A stretch of 64,000 nt of DNA from Arthrobacter sp. ES3-54 (GTDB taxonomy: Bacteria; Actinomycetota; Actinomycetes; Actinomycetales; Micrococcaceae): contig NZ_JAQFIF010000003.1 of the NCBI RefSeq assembly GCF_029504395.1, positions 248,001 to 312,000 on the forward strand, in the 5' to 3' direction. This document shows, piece by piece, positions 1 to 7,569 of this stretch. The notes under the pieces were generated by a model. That model saw only the letters and a list, made by a program, of their open reading frames with translations. It ran no database searches and was not told the origin of the DNA. Numbering within the stretch: position 1 is the stretch's first letter; every line of letters starts with the position of its first letter. A program made the position numbers and the translations under genes.

Positions 1-25
1 GGATCCGGGTGAATCGCTTGTTCAT
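1..25 (-). CDS. start of a gene leaving the window (possible sugar-binding lipoprotein)
   Basis: An ATG on the minus strand at 25-23 opens a frame reading MNKRFTRI to the window edge. A short basic N-terminus like this often begins a lipoprotein or Sec signal peptide. The gene would lie downstream of, and on the same strand as, the LacI regulator, where a regulated sugar ABC transporter is common. Only eight codons are visible and the upstream purine stretch (AGAAAG) is a weak ribosome binding site, so this is a guess from position. Confidence 0.3.
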
Positions 26-184
26 GGTGGTCAATCTTTCTGCTGAAATTTTGCATGGGGGATTGTCCCGGGTCCGGCGGGACGCGGCCGGTGCAACGGC
101 TGCGTCCCTTTTTGTGCGGTCCCCGGGAAGTGGAACGGTTTGGTGATGGCGGTTGCTTGCCGGCAATTTGCTGCCGGCAGTCTG

Positions 185-1207
185 CTAACTTGGCGGCGGG
201 CCGAGGGACCCCCGCTCAATCAGGGGGCAATCCAGTTGCGTCTGGGCTGCCGGTACGCCGGGATTTTCAATGTCGTCCAGGATACGGTTGACCGCCCACC
301 TGCCCATTTCGTAGTGCGGAAGGGCGACGGTAGTAAGTCCCGGCCACAGGGCGTCTGCAATGATTTCGAGATTGTCGATCCCCACGATGGAAACGTCCTC
401 CGGAATGCGCAGTCCCAGTGCAGTGGCCGCTTGGTAGACGCCCATGGCAACCCTGTCACTGAAGCAGAACAGGGCCGTGGGACGGTCGGGCTGGCAGAGA
501 AGGCCCAGCCCTGCCTCACGGCCTCCCGGGGTTCCGGCCTGACCGATCACGAAATGGCGGGGGTCATGCTTCAGGCCGTGCCGCCGAAGAGCGTTCAGGA
601 AACCCTCCCTGCGGCCGTGCGTAGCAGGGATGTCGTCCATGTTGTTGATCATCCCGATCCGGGAGTGGCCCGCCTGGATGATTGCTTCAACAGCCGTTTC
701 GGCAGCGCCCACCTCGTCGGGAATAACCGAGGAAATCGACCTGTCATTGGTGACGGCATCCAACAGCACGGTGGGAAGGCCCTCCAGTTCCGCGGGGACC
801 TGCACACTTTGGTGGTACATCCTGGCGTAGACCACCCCGTCCACCTGATGCTGCCGGAGCATGTTGATTTCACGGTTTTCAAGCTCGCTGTCCAGGCCCG
901 AATTGACCACCATCACCACATAGCCGCGATCATAGGCAGCGTCCTGCGCCCCGCGGATCATGGCTCCTGCAAAGGGAGTGGTGGTGATTTCGTCACTCAC
1001 CAGGCCAAGGATTTGGGAGCGCTGGTTGCGCAGTCCGCTGGCCATCTTGTTCGGGGCATACCCGAGATCCCTGGCCACGTCCCGGACGAGTTGCTGCGTT
1101 GCTGCCTTCACCCGGAAACTCGTGGCGTCGTTGAGGGCATGCGACACCGTGGTGACGGAGACCCCGGCAGCCTTGGCCACCTCACGTATTCCCACTCTTG
1201 TCGTCAT
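185..1207 (-). CDS. LacI-family transcriptional repressor
   Basis: A 340-residue LacI/GalR-type repressor of normal family length. The N-terminal helix-turn-helix (about residues 4-24: VGIREVAKAAGVSVTTVSHA) is followed by the hinge and a periplasmic-binding-protein-like ligand domain that includes the typical FCFSDRVAMGVYQAA and EDVSIVGIDN segments. The ATG at 1207 is chosen over an upstream in-frame codon because GGGAAG sits just before it and because two operator palindromes fill the leader, which argues for autoregulation. The ligand is probably a sugar, but nothing visible identifies it. The gene it would control, going left, is outside the window. Confidence 0.93.
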   Translation of the reverse strand: MTTRVGIREVAKAAGVSVTTVSHALNDATSFRVKAATQQLVRDVARDLGYAPNKMASGLRNQRSQILGLVSDEITTTPFAGAMIRGAQDAAYDRGYVVMVVNSGLDSELENREINMLRQHQVDGVVYARMYHQSVQVPAELEGLPTVLLDAVTNDRSISSVIPDEVGAAETAVEAIIQAGHSRIGMINNMDDIPATHGRREGFLNALRRHGLKHDPRHFVIGQAGTPGGREAGLGLLCQPDRPTALFCFSDRVAMGVYQAATALGLRIPEDVSIVGIDNLEIIADALWPGLTTVALPHYEMGRWAVNRILDDIENPGVPAAQTQLDCPLIERGSLGPPPS

Positions 1208-1220
1208 TGACTTCCCTTTG

Positions 1221-1232
1221 CAAAACGTTTTG
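1221..1232. promoter_or_regulatory. LacI operator 1 (perfect palindrome)
   Basis: CAAAACGTTTTG is a perfect 12-bp palindrome with the central CG of LacI/GalR operators. It lies between the predicted transcription start and the ATG of the adjacent lacI-type gene, where bound repressor would block elongation. Confidence 0.85.
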
Positions 1233-1247
1233 TTTCTGGTATGAGCT

Positions 1248-1277
1248 ACGCTACACAAAACGTTTTGCACTTGTCAA
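1248..1277 (-). promoter_or_regulatory. promoter of the lacI-type gene
   Basis: On the minus strand TTGACA (1277-1272) and TAGCGT (1253-1248) are 18 bp apart, matching the actinobacterial sigma-A pattern. Operator 2 lies within the spacer. Confidence 0.75.
1256..1267. promoter_or_regulatory. LacI operator 2 (perfect palindrome)
   Basis: This is a second exact copy of CAAAACGTTTTG, 35 bp centre to centre from the first. It sits inside the -35/-10 spacer of the lacI-type gene's promoter, so occupancy would exclude RNA polymerase. The spacing is between three and four helical turns. Confidence 0.85.
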
Positions 1278-1364
1278 TGAAAGGCACGATGCACACCCCG
1301 GCCAAATGAGTCGGGTCGGCATCCGGCGCCGCGTCAGGCGAGCGAGGTTTCGAGCGGTGTGGGG

Positions 1365-1379
1365 GTGTCTGATAGACAC
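1365..1379. promoter_or_regulatory. inverted repeat upstream of the XRE regulator
   Basis: GTGTCT-GAT-AGACAC has 6-bp perfect arms. It lies 24 bp upstream of the putative -10 element (TAGCGT, 1403-1408) of the MmyB-like gene. It may be an autoregulatory operator. The promoter of the second MmyB-like regulator also has a CTGATAG core. Confidence 0.45.
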
Positions 1380-1402
1380 TGCCACCGGCCGCCCGGCCTG
1401 CG

Positions 1403-1408
1403 TAGCGT
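1403..1408 (+). promoter_or_regulatory. -10 element of a leaderless gene
   Basis: TAGCGT ends exactly 7 nt before the GTG at 1416, so transcription should begin at or next to the start codon. No ribosome binding site is present. The homologous gene at 36235-37128 has TAACGT at the same 7-nt distance. Confidence 0.55.
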
Positions 1409-1415
1409 GGTGGAT

Positions 1416-2399
1416 GTGGACAGAAAAGAGGAAATCCGTGAGTTCCTGATCTCGCGGCGCGCAAAGATCAGCCCGGAGCAGGCCGGCATCCCCAGGTATG
1501 GGGAACTGCGCCGCGTGCCGGGCCTGCGCCGTGAGGAAGTGGCGCAGCTCGCCGGGGTGAGCACTGACTACTACACGCGGCTGGAACGGGGCAGCCTGCG
1601 GGGCGTCTCGGACGCCGTGCTCGAGGCTGTCGCCTCTGCACTTCAGCTTGACGACGCAGAGCGGGCGCACCTGATGGACCTGGCGCGGACGGCCACCACG
1701 CCGTCGCGCCGGGCGCCCCGCCAGCCACCGCAGCAGCGGGTCCGTCCCGGCGTGCTGCGTCTCCTGGACGGCATGACCGGGGCGGTCGCCCTGGTGCAGA
1801 ACGGCCGCTCGGACGTGCTGGCAGCCAACCTGCTGGGCCGCGCGCTGTACGCGGAGGTATTCAACTCCGCCGCGCAGCCGGGGCCGGACAGCCCGGGCCG
1901 GCTGCCGAACCAGGCGCGCTACCTCTTCCTCGATCCGCACGCAGCTGACTTCTACCCGGATTGGCGCGCGATCGCGGCCACCACCGTGGCCATGCTGCGC
2001 CTGGAAGCGGGAAGGAACCCGCACGACCGGGCGCTGAACGAGCTCGTCGGGGAACTGACCACGCGCAGCGGGCTGTTCGCCGCGCTGTGGGCCGGGCACG
2101 ACGTACGCATCCACACCACGGGGACCAAGCGGTTCCACCACCCGGTCGCCGGGGACTTATCCCTGCAGTACGAGACGCTGGCCCTCCCCGGCGATGAGGG
2201 ACAGACCCTGTTCACCTTTACCGCGGAGCCCGGCTCCGCGTCCGAAAACGCGCTGACATTCCTCGCCAGCTGGGCGGCATCGCCTCTCGAAACAACCACC
2301 ACCGGCGGTCCTGCCGGTGGATCCACCGTGCCTGAGATGCGCTCCCACGCGCAACCGGGACCACCTAACCCAAGAAAGACAGAACCATCACATGACTGA
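1416..2399 (+). CDS. MmyB-like helix-turn-helix (XRE family) regulator
   Basis: A 327-residue regulator. An XRE-type helix-turn-helix occupies about residues 20-75 (GLRREEVAQLAGVSTDYYTR is characteristic), followed by the MmyB-like ligand-binding domain (about 100-290) with motifs such as FYPDWRAIA, ELTTRSGLFAALWAGHDV and FHHPVAGDL. GTG 1416 is chosen because its N-terminus aligns residue for residue with the paralogue at 36235-37128 and because it fits the leaderless promoter. The stop overlaps the start of the dehydrogenase, so the two are probably co-transcribed. Proteins of this type commonly control an adjacent oxidoreductase gene. The inducer is unknown. Confidence 0.88.
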   Translation: MDRKEEIREFLISRRAKISPEQAGIPRYGELRRVPGLRREEVAQLAGVSTDYYTRLERGSLRGVSDAVLEAVASALQLDDAERAHLMDLARTATTPSRRAPRQPPQQRVRPGVLRLLDGMTGAVALVQNGRSDVLAANLLGRALYAEVFNSAAQPGPDSPGRLPNQARYLFLDPHAADFYPDWRAIAATTVAMLRLEAGRNPHDRALNELVGELTTRSGLFAALWAGHDVRIHTTGTKRFHHPVAGDLSLQYETLALPGDEGQTLFTFTAEPGSASENALTFLASWAASPLETTTTGGPAGGSTVPEMRSHAQPGPPNPRKTEPSHD

Positions 2400-3273
2400 G
2401 CAGGAATACACGACAGTGCAGAAGGACGAGATGGCCGCCAAGCAGGTCTGGTTCATCACCGGCGCCGGCCGCGGAATGGGGACTGACATCGCGAAGGCGG
2501 CCCTGGCCGCCGGACACGCGGTTGTTGCCACCGGCCGCAGCCCGGAAAAGGTCGTCCAGGCTGTGGGCGAGAGCGAGAACCTGTTGGCTGTGAAGCTCGA
2601 CGTCACCGACGCTTCAGCGGCGGAAGCGGCCGTGCAGGCCGCCGTCGAACGGTTCGGCCGGATTGATGTTCTGGTCAACAATGCCGGCAACTTCTACGCC
2701 GGGTTCTTCGAGGAAATCACCCCGGAGGACTTCCGGGCGCAGATCGAGACCACCATGTTCGGGCCGATGAACGTCACCCGCGCGGCCCTGCCGGTGATGC
2801 GGGCCCAACGCTCGGGGCTTGTGGTCACGATCTCCTCGACCGCCGGGATCGTAGGCGGGGAGTTCCTGTCTGCCTACGCCGCATCGAAGTTCGGCGTCGA
2901 GGGCTGGGCCGAGTCCCTGGCCCCCGAAGTCGCCCCGTTCGGCATCCGCACCATGATCGTGGAGCCGGGGTTCTTCCGTACCGAACTGCTCACCCCGGAA
3001 TCCACACGCTACGCGGAACCCACCATTTACGACTACGCCGAGCGCACGCGCCAGACCGTCGCCGCCTGGCAAAGCATGGACGGACAGCAGGGCGGGGATC
3101 CGGCCAAGCTCGCCGACGCCCTGATCAAACTGGCCGAACTGGACGAGCCGCCGCTGCGCTTTGCTGCCGGCGCAGACGCCGTCGGTGTCTTCGCGACCCG
3201 GGCCAAGGCGCTCCAGGGCCAGGCCGACGCGCACCGCGGGCTCTCCAGCAGCCTCGCCCACGACGACGCCTGA
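2392..3273 (+). CDS. short-chain dehydrogenase/reductase (SDR)
   Basis: A classical SDR of about 293 residues. It has the cofactor motif TGAGRGMG (residues 23-30), NNAG (96-99) and the catalytic Ser (SS at 148-149), Tyr162 and Lys166 (YAASK). It should reduce or oxidise a carbonyl/alcohol with NAD(P)(H) in the cytosol. The substrate cannot be read from sequence. ATG 2392 overlaps the end of the regulator gene, while ATG 2431 has a better ribosome binding site (AGAAGGA four bases upstream) and would give a 280-residue protein. The adjacent MmyB-like regulator probably controls it. Confidence 0.9.
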   Translation: MTEQEYTTVQKDEMAAKQVWFITGAGRGMGTDIAKAALAAGHAVVATGRSPEKVVQAVGESENLLAVKLDVTDASAAEAAVQAAVERFGRIDVLVNNAGNFYAGFFEEITPEDFRAQIETTMFGPMNVTRAALPVMRAQRSGLVVTISSTAGIVGGEFLSAYAASKFGVEGWAESLAPEVAPFGIRTMIVEPGFFRTELLTPESTRYAEPTIYDYAERTRQTVAAWQSMDGQQGGDPAKLADALIKLAELDEPPLRFAAGADAVGVFATRAKALQGQADAHRGLSSSLAHDDA

Positions 3274-3285
3274 CAGAACCCAGCG

Positions 3286-3313
3286 GACGACGGCGGGAGG
3301 TCCCGCCGTCGTC
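3286..3313. terminator. bidirectional hairpin between convergent genes
   Basis: GACGACGGCGGGA pairs with TCCCGCCGTCGTC, a 12-13 bp GC-rich stem with a tiny loop. It lies between the stop of the SDR and the stop of the convergent kinase gene. There is no U-tract, which is common for actinobacterial terminators. Confidence 0.75.
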
Positions 3314-3335
3314 CACCAAGCCCAATCACCACAGA

Positions 3336-4286
3336 TCAGCCGAACGCCAAGGGCTGGGCTTCGACGGCGAAGTTGAGTTCTTCCAAGGTCGGGGGGTTCG
3401 CTCCCGGGCGCTGAACGGTAATGGCCGCGGCTGCAGCTGCGGTGTGTCCAAGCTGCTCCAAGACAGCTGGGGCGAACCCTTCGGTTCCTCGGGTGAGAAA
3501 GCCCAGAATCAGGGCGGACATGAAGGAGTCCCCGGCGCCGATGGTGTCGGCAACGTTGGACTTCACGGCAGGAATGCTGATGTTAACGGCGAGGGTGGTG
3601 AATTGTGAGCCTTCGGCGCCCTTGGTGGTGACGGTAAGTCCGGTGCCCAACCCGAGGATGTGGGCTGCGGTTTCGTCCAGGCTTTTTTGGGGGTACAGCC
3701 ATTGGGCGTCTTCGTCGCTGAGTTTGACGACGTCGGTTAATGGCACGAGCTCTTCGAAGGTGGCTTTCGCTTCTGCATGGCTGCCGAGCAGGGCTGGCCT
3801 GATGTTGGGATCGTAGGTGATCATGCAGTCTCTGTGTGCCTGTTCGAGCAGTGATCTCACCGCGCCGGCGCCGGGTTTGAGGAAAGTGGCGATGGAACCG
3901 GTGTGCAGTATTTTGGGGACATAGGCGGGGGCTGCTGGGGCAAGGTCCCAGGTAATGTCGAAGTCGTACCTGGCGGAGCCGTCCGGTTCAAGGGTTGCTG
4001 TTGCCGATGCTGTCCGGGTGAGGGATTTTGATCCGGGCAGAAGTATGACTCCTGCGCTGCGGAGATGATTTTCGATAAAGTCTCCCCGCGCGTCCGGGGC
4101 AATGGCCGTGAGCAGACCTGTTTTTACGCCGAGGCGGCCGAGTCCGTAGGCGACGTTGGCCGGTGAGCCGCCGGGGTGTTCCACTCTGTCGTGTGACGTT
4201 GTGACCACGTCGATCAGCGCTTCGCCTACGACCATGACGTCGAGGGGATGGTGAGCGCCGGGCCGGGCTGTTTTGAGGTAATCCAT
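3336..4286 (-). CDS. PfkB-family carbohydrate kinase, probably fructokinase
   Basis: A 316-residue ribokinase/PfkB-family kinase. The N-terminal signature is GGSPANVAYGLGRLG, and the C-terminal one is DTIGAGDSFMSAL (247-259), where Asp253 is the predicted catalytic base. It would phosphorylate a hexose in the cytosol with ATP. It follows a FrcABC-like sugar transporter on the same strand and lies in a locus with a secreted levanase, which makes fructose the likely substrate (inference). A strong hairpin separates it from the ABC ATPase gene, so its expression may be uncoupled from the transporter. A second PfkB kinase is cut by the right end of the window. Confidence 0.9.
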   Translation of the reverse strand: MDYLKTARPGAHHPLDVMVVGEALIDVVTTSHDRVEHPGGSPANVAYGLGRLGVKTGLLTAIAPDARGDFIENHLRSAGVILLPGSKSLTRTASATATLEPDGSARYDFDITWDLAPAAPAYVPKILHTGSIATFLKPGAGAVRSLLEQAHRDCMITYDPNIRPALLGSHAEAKATFEELVPLTDVVKLSDEDAQWLYPQKSLDETAAHILGLGTGLTVTTKGAEGSQFTTLAVNISIPAVKSNVADTIGAGDSFMSALILGFLTRGTEGFAPAVLEQLGHTAAAAAAITVQRPGANPPTLEELNFAVEAQPLAFG

Positions 4287-4334
4287 GGTGTGTCTCTCGT
4301 GGGAAGCTGATGGCGGGGCTTGTTCAGAACCGCT

Positions 4335-4370
4335 TCAGTCCGCGGACCGGCAGCCGGGTCCGCGGACTGA
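4335..4370. terminator. 14-bp stem hairpin between ABC ATPase and kinase genes
   Basis: TCAGTCCGCGGACC and GGTCCGCGGACTGA form a perfect 14-bp stem with an 8-nt loop. Placed after the transporter ATPase gene, it could end or attenuate transcription into the kinase gene. Confidence 0.65.
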
Positions 4371-4389
4371 AAATAGGGGCACCAGGTGG

Positions 4390-5184
4390 TCAGGCGGTGG
4401 CTGCACCGGTCATGATCGCAACCGCGTCGGTCATGGTGTGGGATTGCGGTGTGATGGTGGCCGCGCATTTGCCGAGGCGCTGGATGTGGATCCTGTCCGC
4501 CACGTCAAATACGTGGGGCATGTTGTGGCTGATCAGGATGACGGGCAGGCCGCGGTCCCGGAGGTCCCGGACCAGCTGCAGGACCTGGTTCGATTCCCGG
4601 ACGCCGAGTGCCGCCGTCGGTTCGTCCAGCACGACCACCTTGGAACCGAACGCCGCGGCGCGAGCCACGGCAACAGCCTGGCGCTGGCCGCCGGACAGGT
4701 TCTCCACCGGTACGGTGACGTCCTGGAGGGTGGAGATTCCCAGCCGCGTCAGCTCATCCTTGGCCTTCGTGCGCATGCCCTTGGTGTCAAGCATCCGGAA
4801 CACACTCCCGAGGAGTCCTGCACGCCGTTCCTCCCGGCCAAGGAACAGGTTGGAGGCGACGTCCAGGGCGGGGGAGACGGCAAGGTTCTGGTACACCGTT
4901 TCGATGCCGTGGGCGCGGGCGTCCTGAGGGCGTTTGAAGTGGACCGGCTGCCCGGACACCATCAGCTCGCCCGTATCCGGAATCTCGGCACCGGTGAGGC
5001 ACTTGATCAGTGTGGACTTGCCTGCACCGTTGTCGCCGATGATCGCCAGGACTTCGCCGGGGTACAGGTCAAGGCTGACGCCGTCCAGGCCTACGACGCG
5101 GCCGAAGGTCTTGACGAGGTTCCGGGCCTGCAGGATGGGCTCGCGGGTGGCGACGTGGGGGGCTGAAAATTCTGTCGTGGTCAT
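4390..5184 (-). CDS. sugar ABC transporter ATP-binding protein (FrcA-like)
   Basis: A 264-residue single-domain ABC ATPase with Walker A GDNGAGKST, Q-loop (TVYQNLAVSP), signature LSGGQRQA, Walker B VVVLDEPTAAL and the switch His in ISHNMPHV. Most ribose-type ABC ATPases have two nucleotide-binding domains in about 500 residues. A single-domain version is typical of the fructose (Frc) type transporter, which fits the neighbouring kinase and levanase. ATG 5184 overlaps the permease stop by four bases (ATGA), showing translational coupling. It powers uptake through the adjacent permease. Confidence 0.92.
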   Translation of the reverse strand: MTTTEFSAPHVATREPILQARNLVKTFGRVVGLDGVSLDLYPGEVLAIIGDNGAGKSTLIKCLTGAEIPDTGELMVSGQPVHFKRPQDARAHGIETVYQNLAVSPALDVASNLFLGREERRAGLLGSVFRMLDTKGMRTKAKDELTRLGISTLQDVTVPVENLSGGQRQAVAVARAAAFGSKVVVLDEPTAALGVRESNQVLQLVRDLRDRGLPVILISHNMPHVFDVADRIHIQRLGKCAATITPQSHTMTDAVAIMTGAATA

Positions 5185-6227
5185 GACTTGACCTTTCGGA
5201 TCCACTGGTCGATGGAGACAGCGAGGATGATCAGGACGCCCACTGCCAGGGTCTGGTACAACACGTCCAGCCCGGCGAGGGAGAGGCCGTTGCGGAAGAC
5301 GCCAACGATCAGGGCGCCGAGAAGGGTTCCCCAGACGGAGCCGCGGCCGCCGAAGAGGCTGGTTCCGCCGATGACGACGGCGGTGATGGAGTCCAGGTTC
5401 AGGTCTACGCCGGCGTTGGGGCTGGCTGCGTTGGTCCGGCCGATCTGGATCCAGGCGCCGACGGCCAGGACGGCACCGGCGGCAAGGTAGACGCTCATGA
5501 GGACCTTGTTCACGGCGATGCCGGCCAGGCGGGCAGCTTCCTTGTCATCGCCCACGGCGTAGACGTGCCGGCCCCAGGCGGTTTTGCCGAGGATGAACGC
5601 GATCGCGATGTAGAGCAGGAGCATCACGACGACGCCGGTGGAGATCCTGACCGGGCCCACCGGGAAGGTGGTTCCGGTCCAGGTCAGAAGGGGCGGCATG
5701 GCCGAGCCGCGCACTGTCGCTCCGTTGGAATAGAGCAGCGTCAGGGCGATGAAGATGTTCAGTGTGCCCAGGGTGACGATGAACGGCGGGAGCCGGAACC
5801 TGGTGACCAGGAACCCGTTCAGGGCTCCGGCGGCGAGTCCTACGACCAAGCCCGCGAGCAGCGCGAGGGGCGCGGGCACTCCGTTGTTGACAGCGAGTTG
5901 GGCCATGACCATGGACGAAAGGATCATGACGGCCCCGACGGAAAGGTCGATGCCTGCGGTGAGGATGATGAGGGTCTGGGCGATGGCCAGGGTGCCGACG
6001 ACGGAGACCTGCTGGGTAATCAGGGAGAGGTTTTCAACCCGCAGGAACCTCTCATTGAGGAGGCCGAACACCACCACCGCGATGAGCAGTACGAGGGCGG
6101 GGCTGACCGCCGGGTAGCGGTGGAGGATATTGCGGATCCGGCTGAGCGGTGTCTGGCGGTCAAGGAATTCCTCCGCCAGGTCGGCATGCCCGGCGCTGGG
6201 CGGGCCGGCGGTCTGTTGCTGGGTCAC
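5181..6227 (-). CDS. sugar ABC transporter permease (FrcC/RbsC-like)
   Basis: A 348-residue inner-membrane permease of the ribose/fructose type, with roughly 8-10 hydrophobic segments from residue 40 on. The conserved stretch GRHVYAVGDDKEAARLAGI, followed by VYLAAG, is the usual cytoplasmic contact region of this family, and QTLIILTAGIDLSVGA is a family signature. It should form the fructose or related monosaccharide channel with the single-domain ATPase downstream. It is coupled to the ATPase by an ATGA overlap and lies 113 bp downstream of the binding-protein gene. Confidence 0.93.
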   Translation of the reverse strand: MTQQQTAGPPSAGHADLAEEFLDRQTPLSRIRNILHRYPAVSPALVLLIAVVVFGLLNERFLRVENLSLITQQVSVVGTLAIAQTLIILTAGIDLSVGAVMILSSMVMAQLAVNNGVPAPLALLAGLVVGLAAGALNGFLVTRFRLPPFIVTLGTLNIFIALTLLYSNGATVRGSAMPPLLTWTGTTFPVGPVRISTGVVVMLLLYIAIAFILGKTAWGRHVYAVGDDKEAARLAGIAVNKVLMSVYLAAGAVLAVGAWIQIGRTNAASPNAGVDLNLDSITAVVIGGTSLFGGRGSVWGTLLGALIVGVFRNGLSLAGLDVLYQTLAVGVLIILAVSIDQWIRKVKS

Positions 6228-6285
6228 GATTGGTCCTGATCTTCCGTGATGGGTGCTAGGGCGGAGCTAGCTCGGTAGATGCAGT

Positions 6286-6320
6286 GCGGGGAGGCCGATA
6301 GCAGGCTCCGTCCTCCCCGC
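6286..6320. terminator. hairpin downstream of the binding-protein gene
   Basis: GCGGGGAGG and CCTCCCCGC form a 9-bp stem with a 17-nt loop in the gap between binding-protein and permease genes. A hairpin here commonly lowers read-through so that the binding protein is made in excess. That role is inferred. Confidence 0.5.
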
Positions 6321-6340
6321 CCCGCAGTGAAGCTGGGTGC

Positions 6341-7459
6341 TTACTTTCCCCAGCAGATGTCGGAGGCCTCGGTGGTGGTGATGCTCTTAACGCCGTCGGC
6401 CGGCTTGTCCGTGACGAGCTCGACGCCGGTGTTGTAGAAGTCCAGCCCCGGGGAGTTGGCCGGCTTCTGGCCGGTCTTGGCGAGGTCAACGATGGCCTTC
6501 ACTCCCAGTTCGGCCATCTTGACCGGGTACTGCTGGGCCGTGGCACCGATGACGCCGGCCTTGACGTTGTTCACGCCCGTGCAGCCGCCGTCCACCGAAA
6601 CCACCAGCACGTCCTTTTCCTTGCCGGCGGCCTTCAGTGCCTCGAAAGCACCCGCTGCTGCAGGTTCGTTGATGGTGTAGACGACGTTGATGTTCGGGTT
6701 CTTGGCGAGGAGGGTTTCCATGGCGGTGCGTCCGCCGTCCTCGGCGCCCTGGGAGGCCTGGCTGCCGACGATCTCGTAGTCGCCGCCCTTGCCGCCGGTG
6801 TACTTGCCGGTCTTGGCTTCGTCGCCGTTCTTCTTCTTGTCCGCGGTGTCGATACCCAGGCCGGTCAGGAAGCCCTGGTCCCGGTTGTAGTCAACCGAGA
6901 CGACCTTGTCGTCAAAGAGATCGACGAGGGCAATGGTCGCTTTTTTCCCATCCAGCTGGGCTGCGGTCCATTTGCCGATCAGCTCGCCGGCGGCAAAGTT
7001 GTCGGTGGCGAACGTGATGTCGGCGGCGTCGGCCGGGTCCGGCGGGGTGTCCAGGGCGATGACGAAGAGCCCGGCGTCCTTGGCCTTCTTCAGGGCGTCC
7101 ACTACGGACGGACCGTTGGGGGTGATCAGGATGCCCTTGTCGCCCTTGGAGATGGCGTTCTCGATGGCCTGGATCTGGGTGTCCTCGTCGCCGTCAGCCT
7201 TGCCGGCTGCGAGCTTAAGGTCCACGCCGCCGGCCTCGGCCGCCTTCTTTGCCCCGTCCTGCATGGAGACGAAGAACGGGTTGGTCGTGGTCTTAACGAT
7301 CAGCGAGACGCCCACCTTTTCGGCGGATGAGCTTCCGGCTGATGTGGTGGACGTGGAACTTCCGCCGCAGGCTGAAAGACTGAGCGCTCCCAGGGTCAGC
7401 ACTGCTCCCGCAGCGAACAGGCGGGTGGCCGTTGAACGGGGTGCTTTGGAACTCAACAT
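6341..7459 (-). CDS. sugar ABC transporter substrate-binding lipoprotein (FrcB-like)
   Basis: A 372-residue ribose/fructose-type binding protein (periplasmic-binding-protein 4 fold). A signal peptide ends in the lipobox LSLSAC, so it is lipid-anchored outside the membrane. The mature part contains KTTTNPFFVSMQDGAKKAA, ILITPNGPSVVDALKKAKDAG and VVSVDGGCTGV, all typical of sugar binders. ATG 7459 has AGGAG six bases upstream. It is the first gene of the transporter operon, read leftwards from a promoter shared with the divergent LacI gene and covered by a GACAACGATGTC operator. Fructose or a small fructan is the likely ligand from context. Confidence 0.92.
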   Translation of the reverse strand: MLSSKAPRSTATRLFAAGAVLTLGALSLSACGGSSTSTTSAGSSSAEKVGVSLIVKTTTNPFFVSMQDGAKKAAEAGGVDLKLAAGKADGDEDTQIQAIENAISKGDKGILITPNGPSVVDALKKAKDAGLFVIALDTPPDPADAADITFATDNFAAGELIGKWTAAQLDGKKATIALVDLFDDKVVSVDYNRDQGFLTGLGIDTADKKKNGDEAKTGKYTGGKGGDYEIVGSQASQGAEDGGRTAMETLLAKNPNINVVYTINEPAAAGAFEALKAAGKEKDVLVVSVDGGCTGVNNVKAGVIGATAQQYPVKMAELGVKAIVDLAKTGQKPANSPGLDFYNTGVELVTDKPADGVKSITTTEASDICWGK

Positions 7460-7492
7460 TGAATCTCCTGGTGTTTGAGGCCTCACTGGCCT

Positions 7493-7506
7493 CGACAACG
7501 ATGTCA
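7493..7506. promoter_or_regulatory. LacI operator over the ABC transporter start site
   Basis: GACAACGATGTC (7494-7505) is an imperfect palindrome that falls at about +1 of the minus-strand promoter. The same motif recurs at 7572-7583 and, as a perfect palindrome, at 9206-9217. Confidence 0.75.
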
Positions 7507-7512
7507 TGTACG

Positions 7513-7541
7513 ATGTAATCAGCATCACACCGGAGAGTCAA
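7513..7541 (-). promoter_or_regulatory. promoter of the fructose-type transporter operon
   Basis: On the minus strand TTGACT (7541-7536) and TTACAT (7518-7513) are separated by 17 bp. The predicted start site falls on the operator at 7493-7506. Confidence 0.65.
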
Positions 7542-7569
7542 TAGATGCAACTTAGAAGGAGCGATTTAT

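Noticed and set aside
149..185. TGCCGGCA repeats near 155-180 as a terminator
   Set aside because: The words are self-palindromic and common in this GC-rich DNA, and the spacing gives no convincing stem of terminator quality.
4184..4205. A further GACAAC-like LacI site inside the fructokinase gene
   Set aside because: Only half the palindrome matches and it lies in coding sequence away from a promoter.
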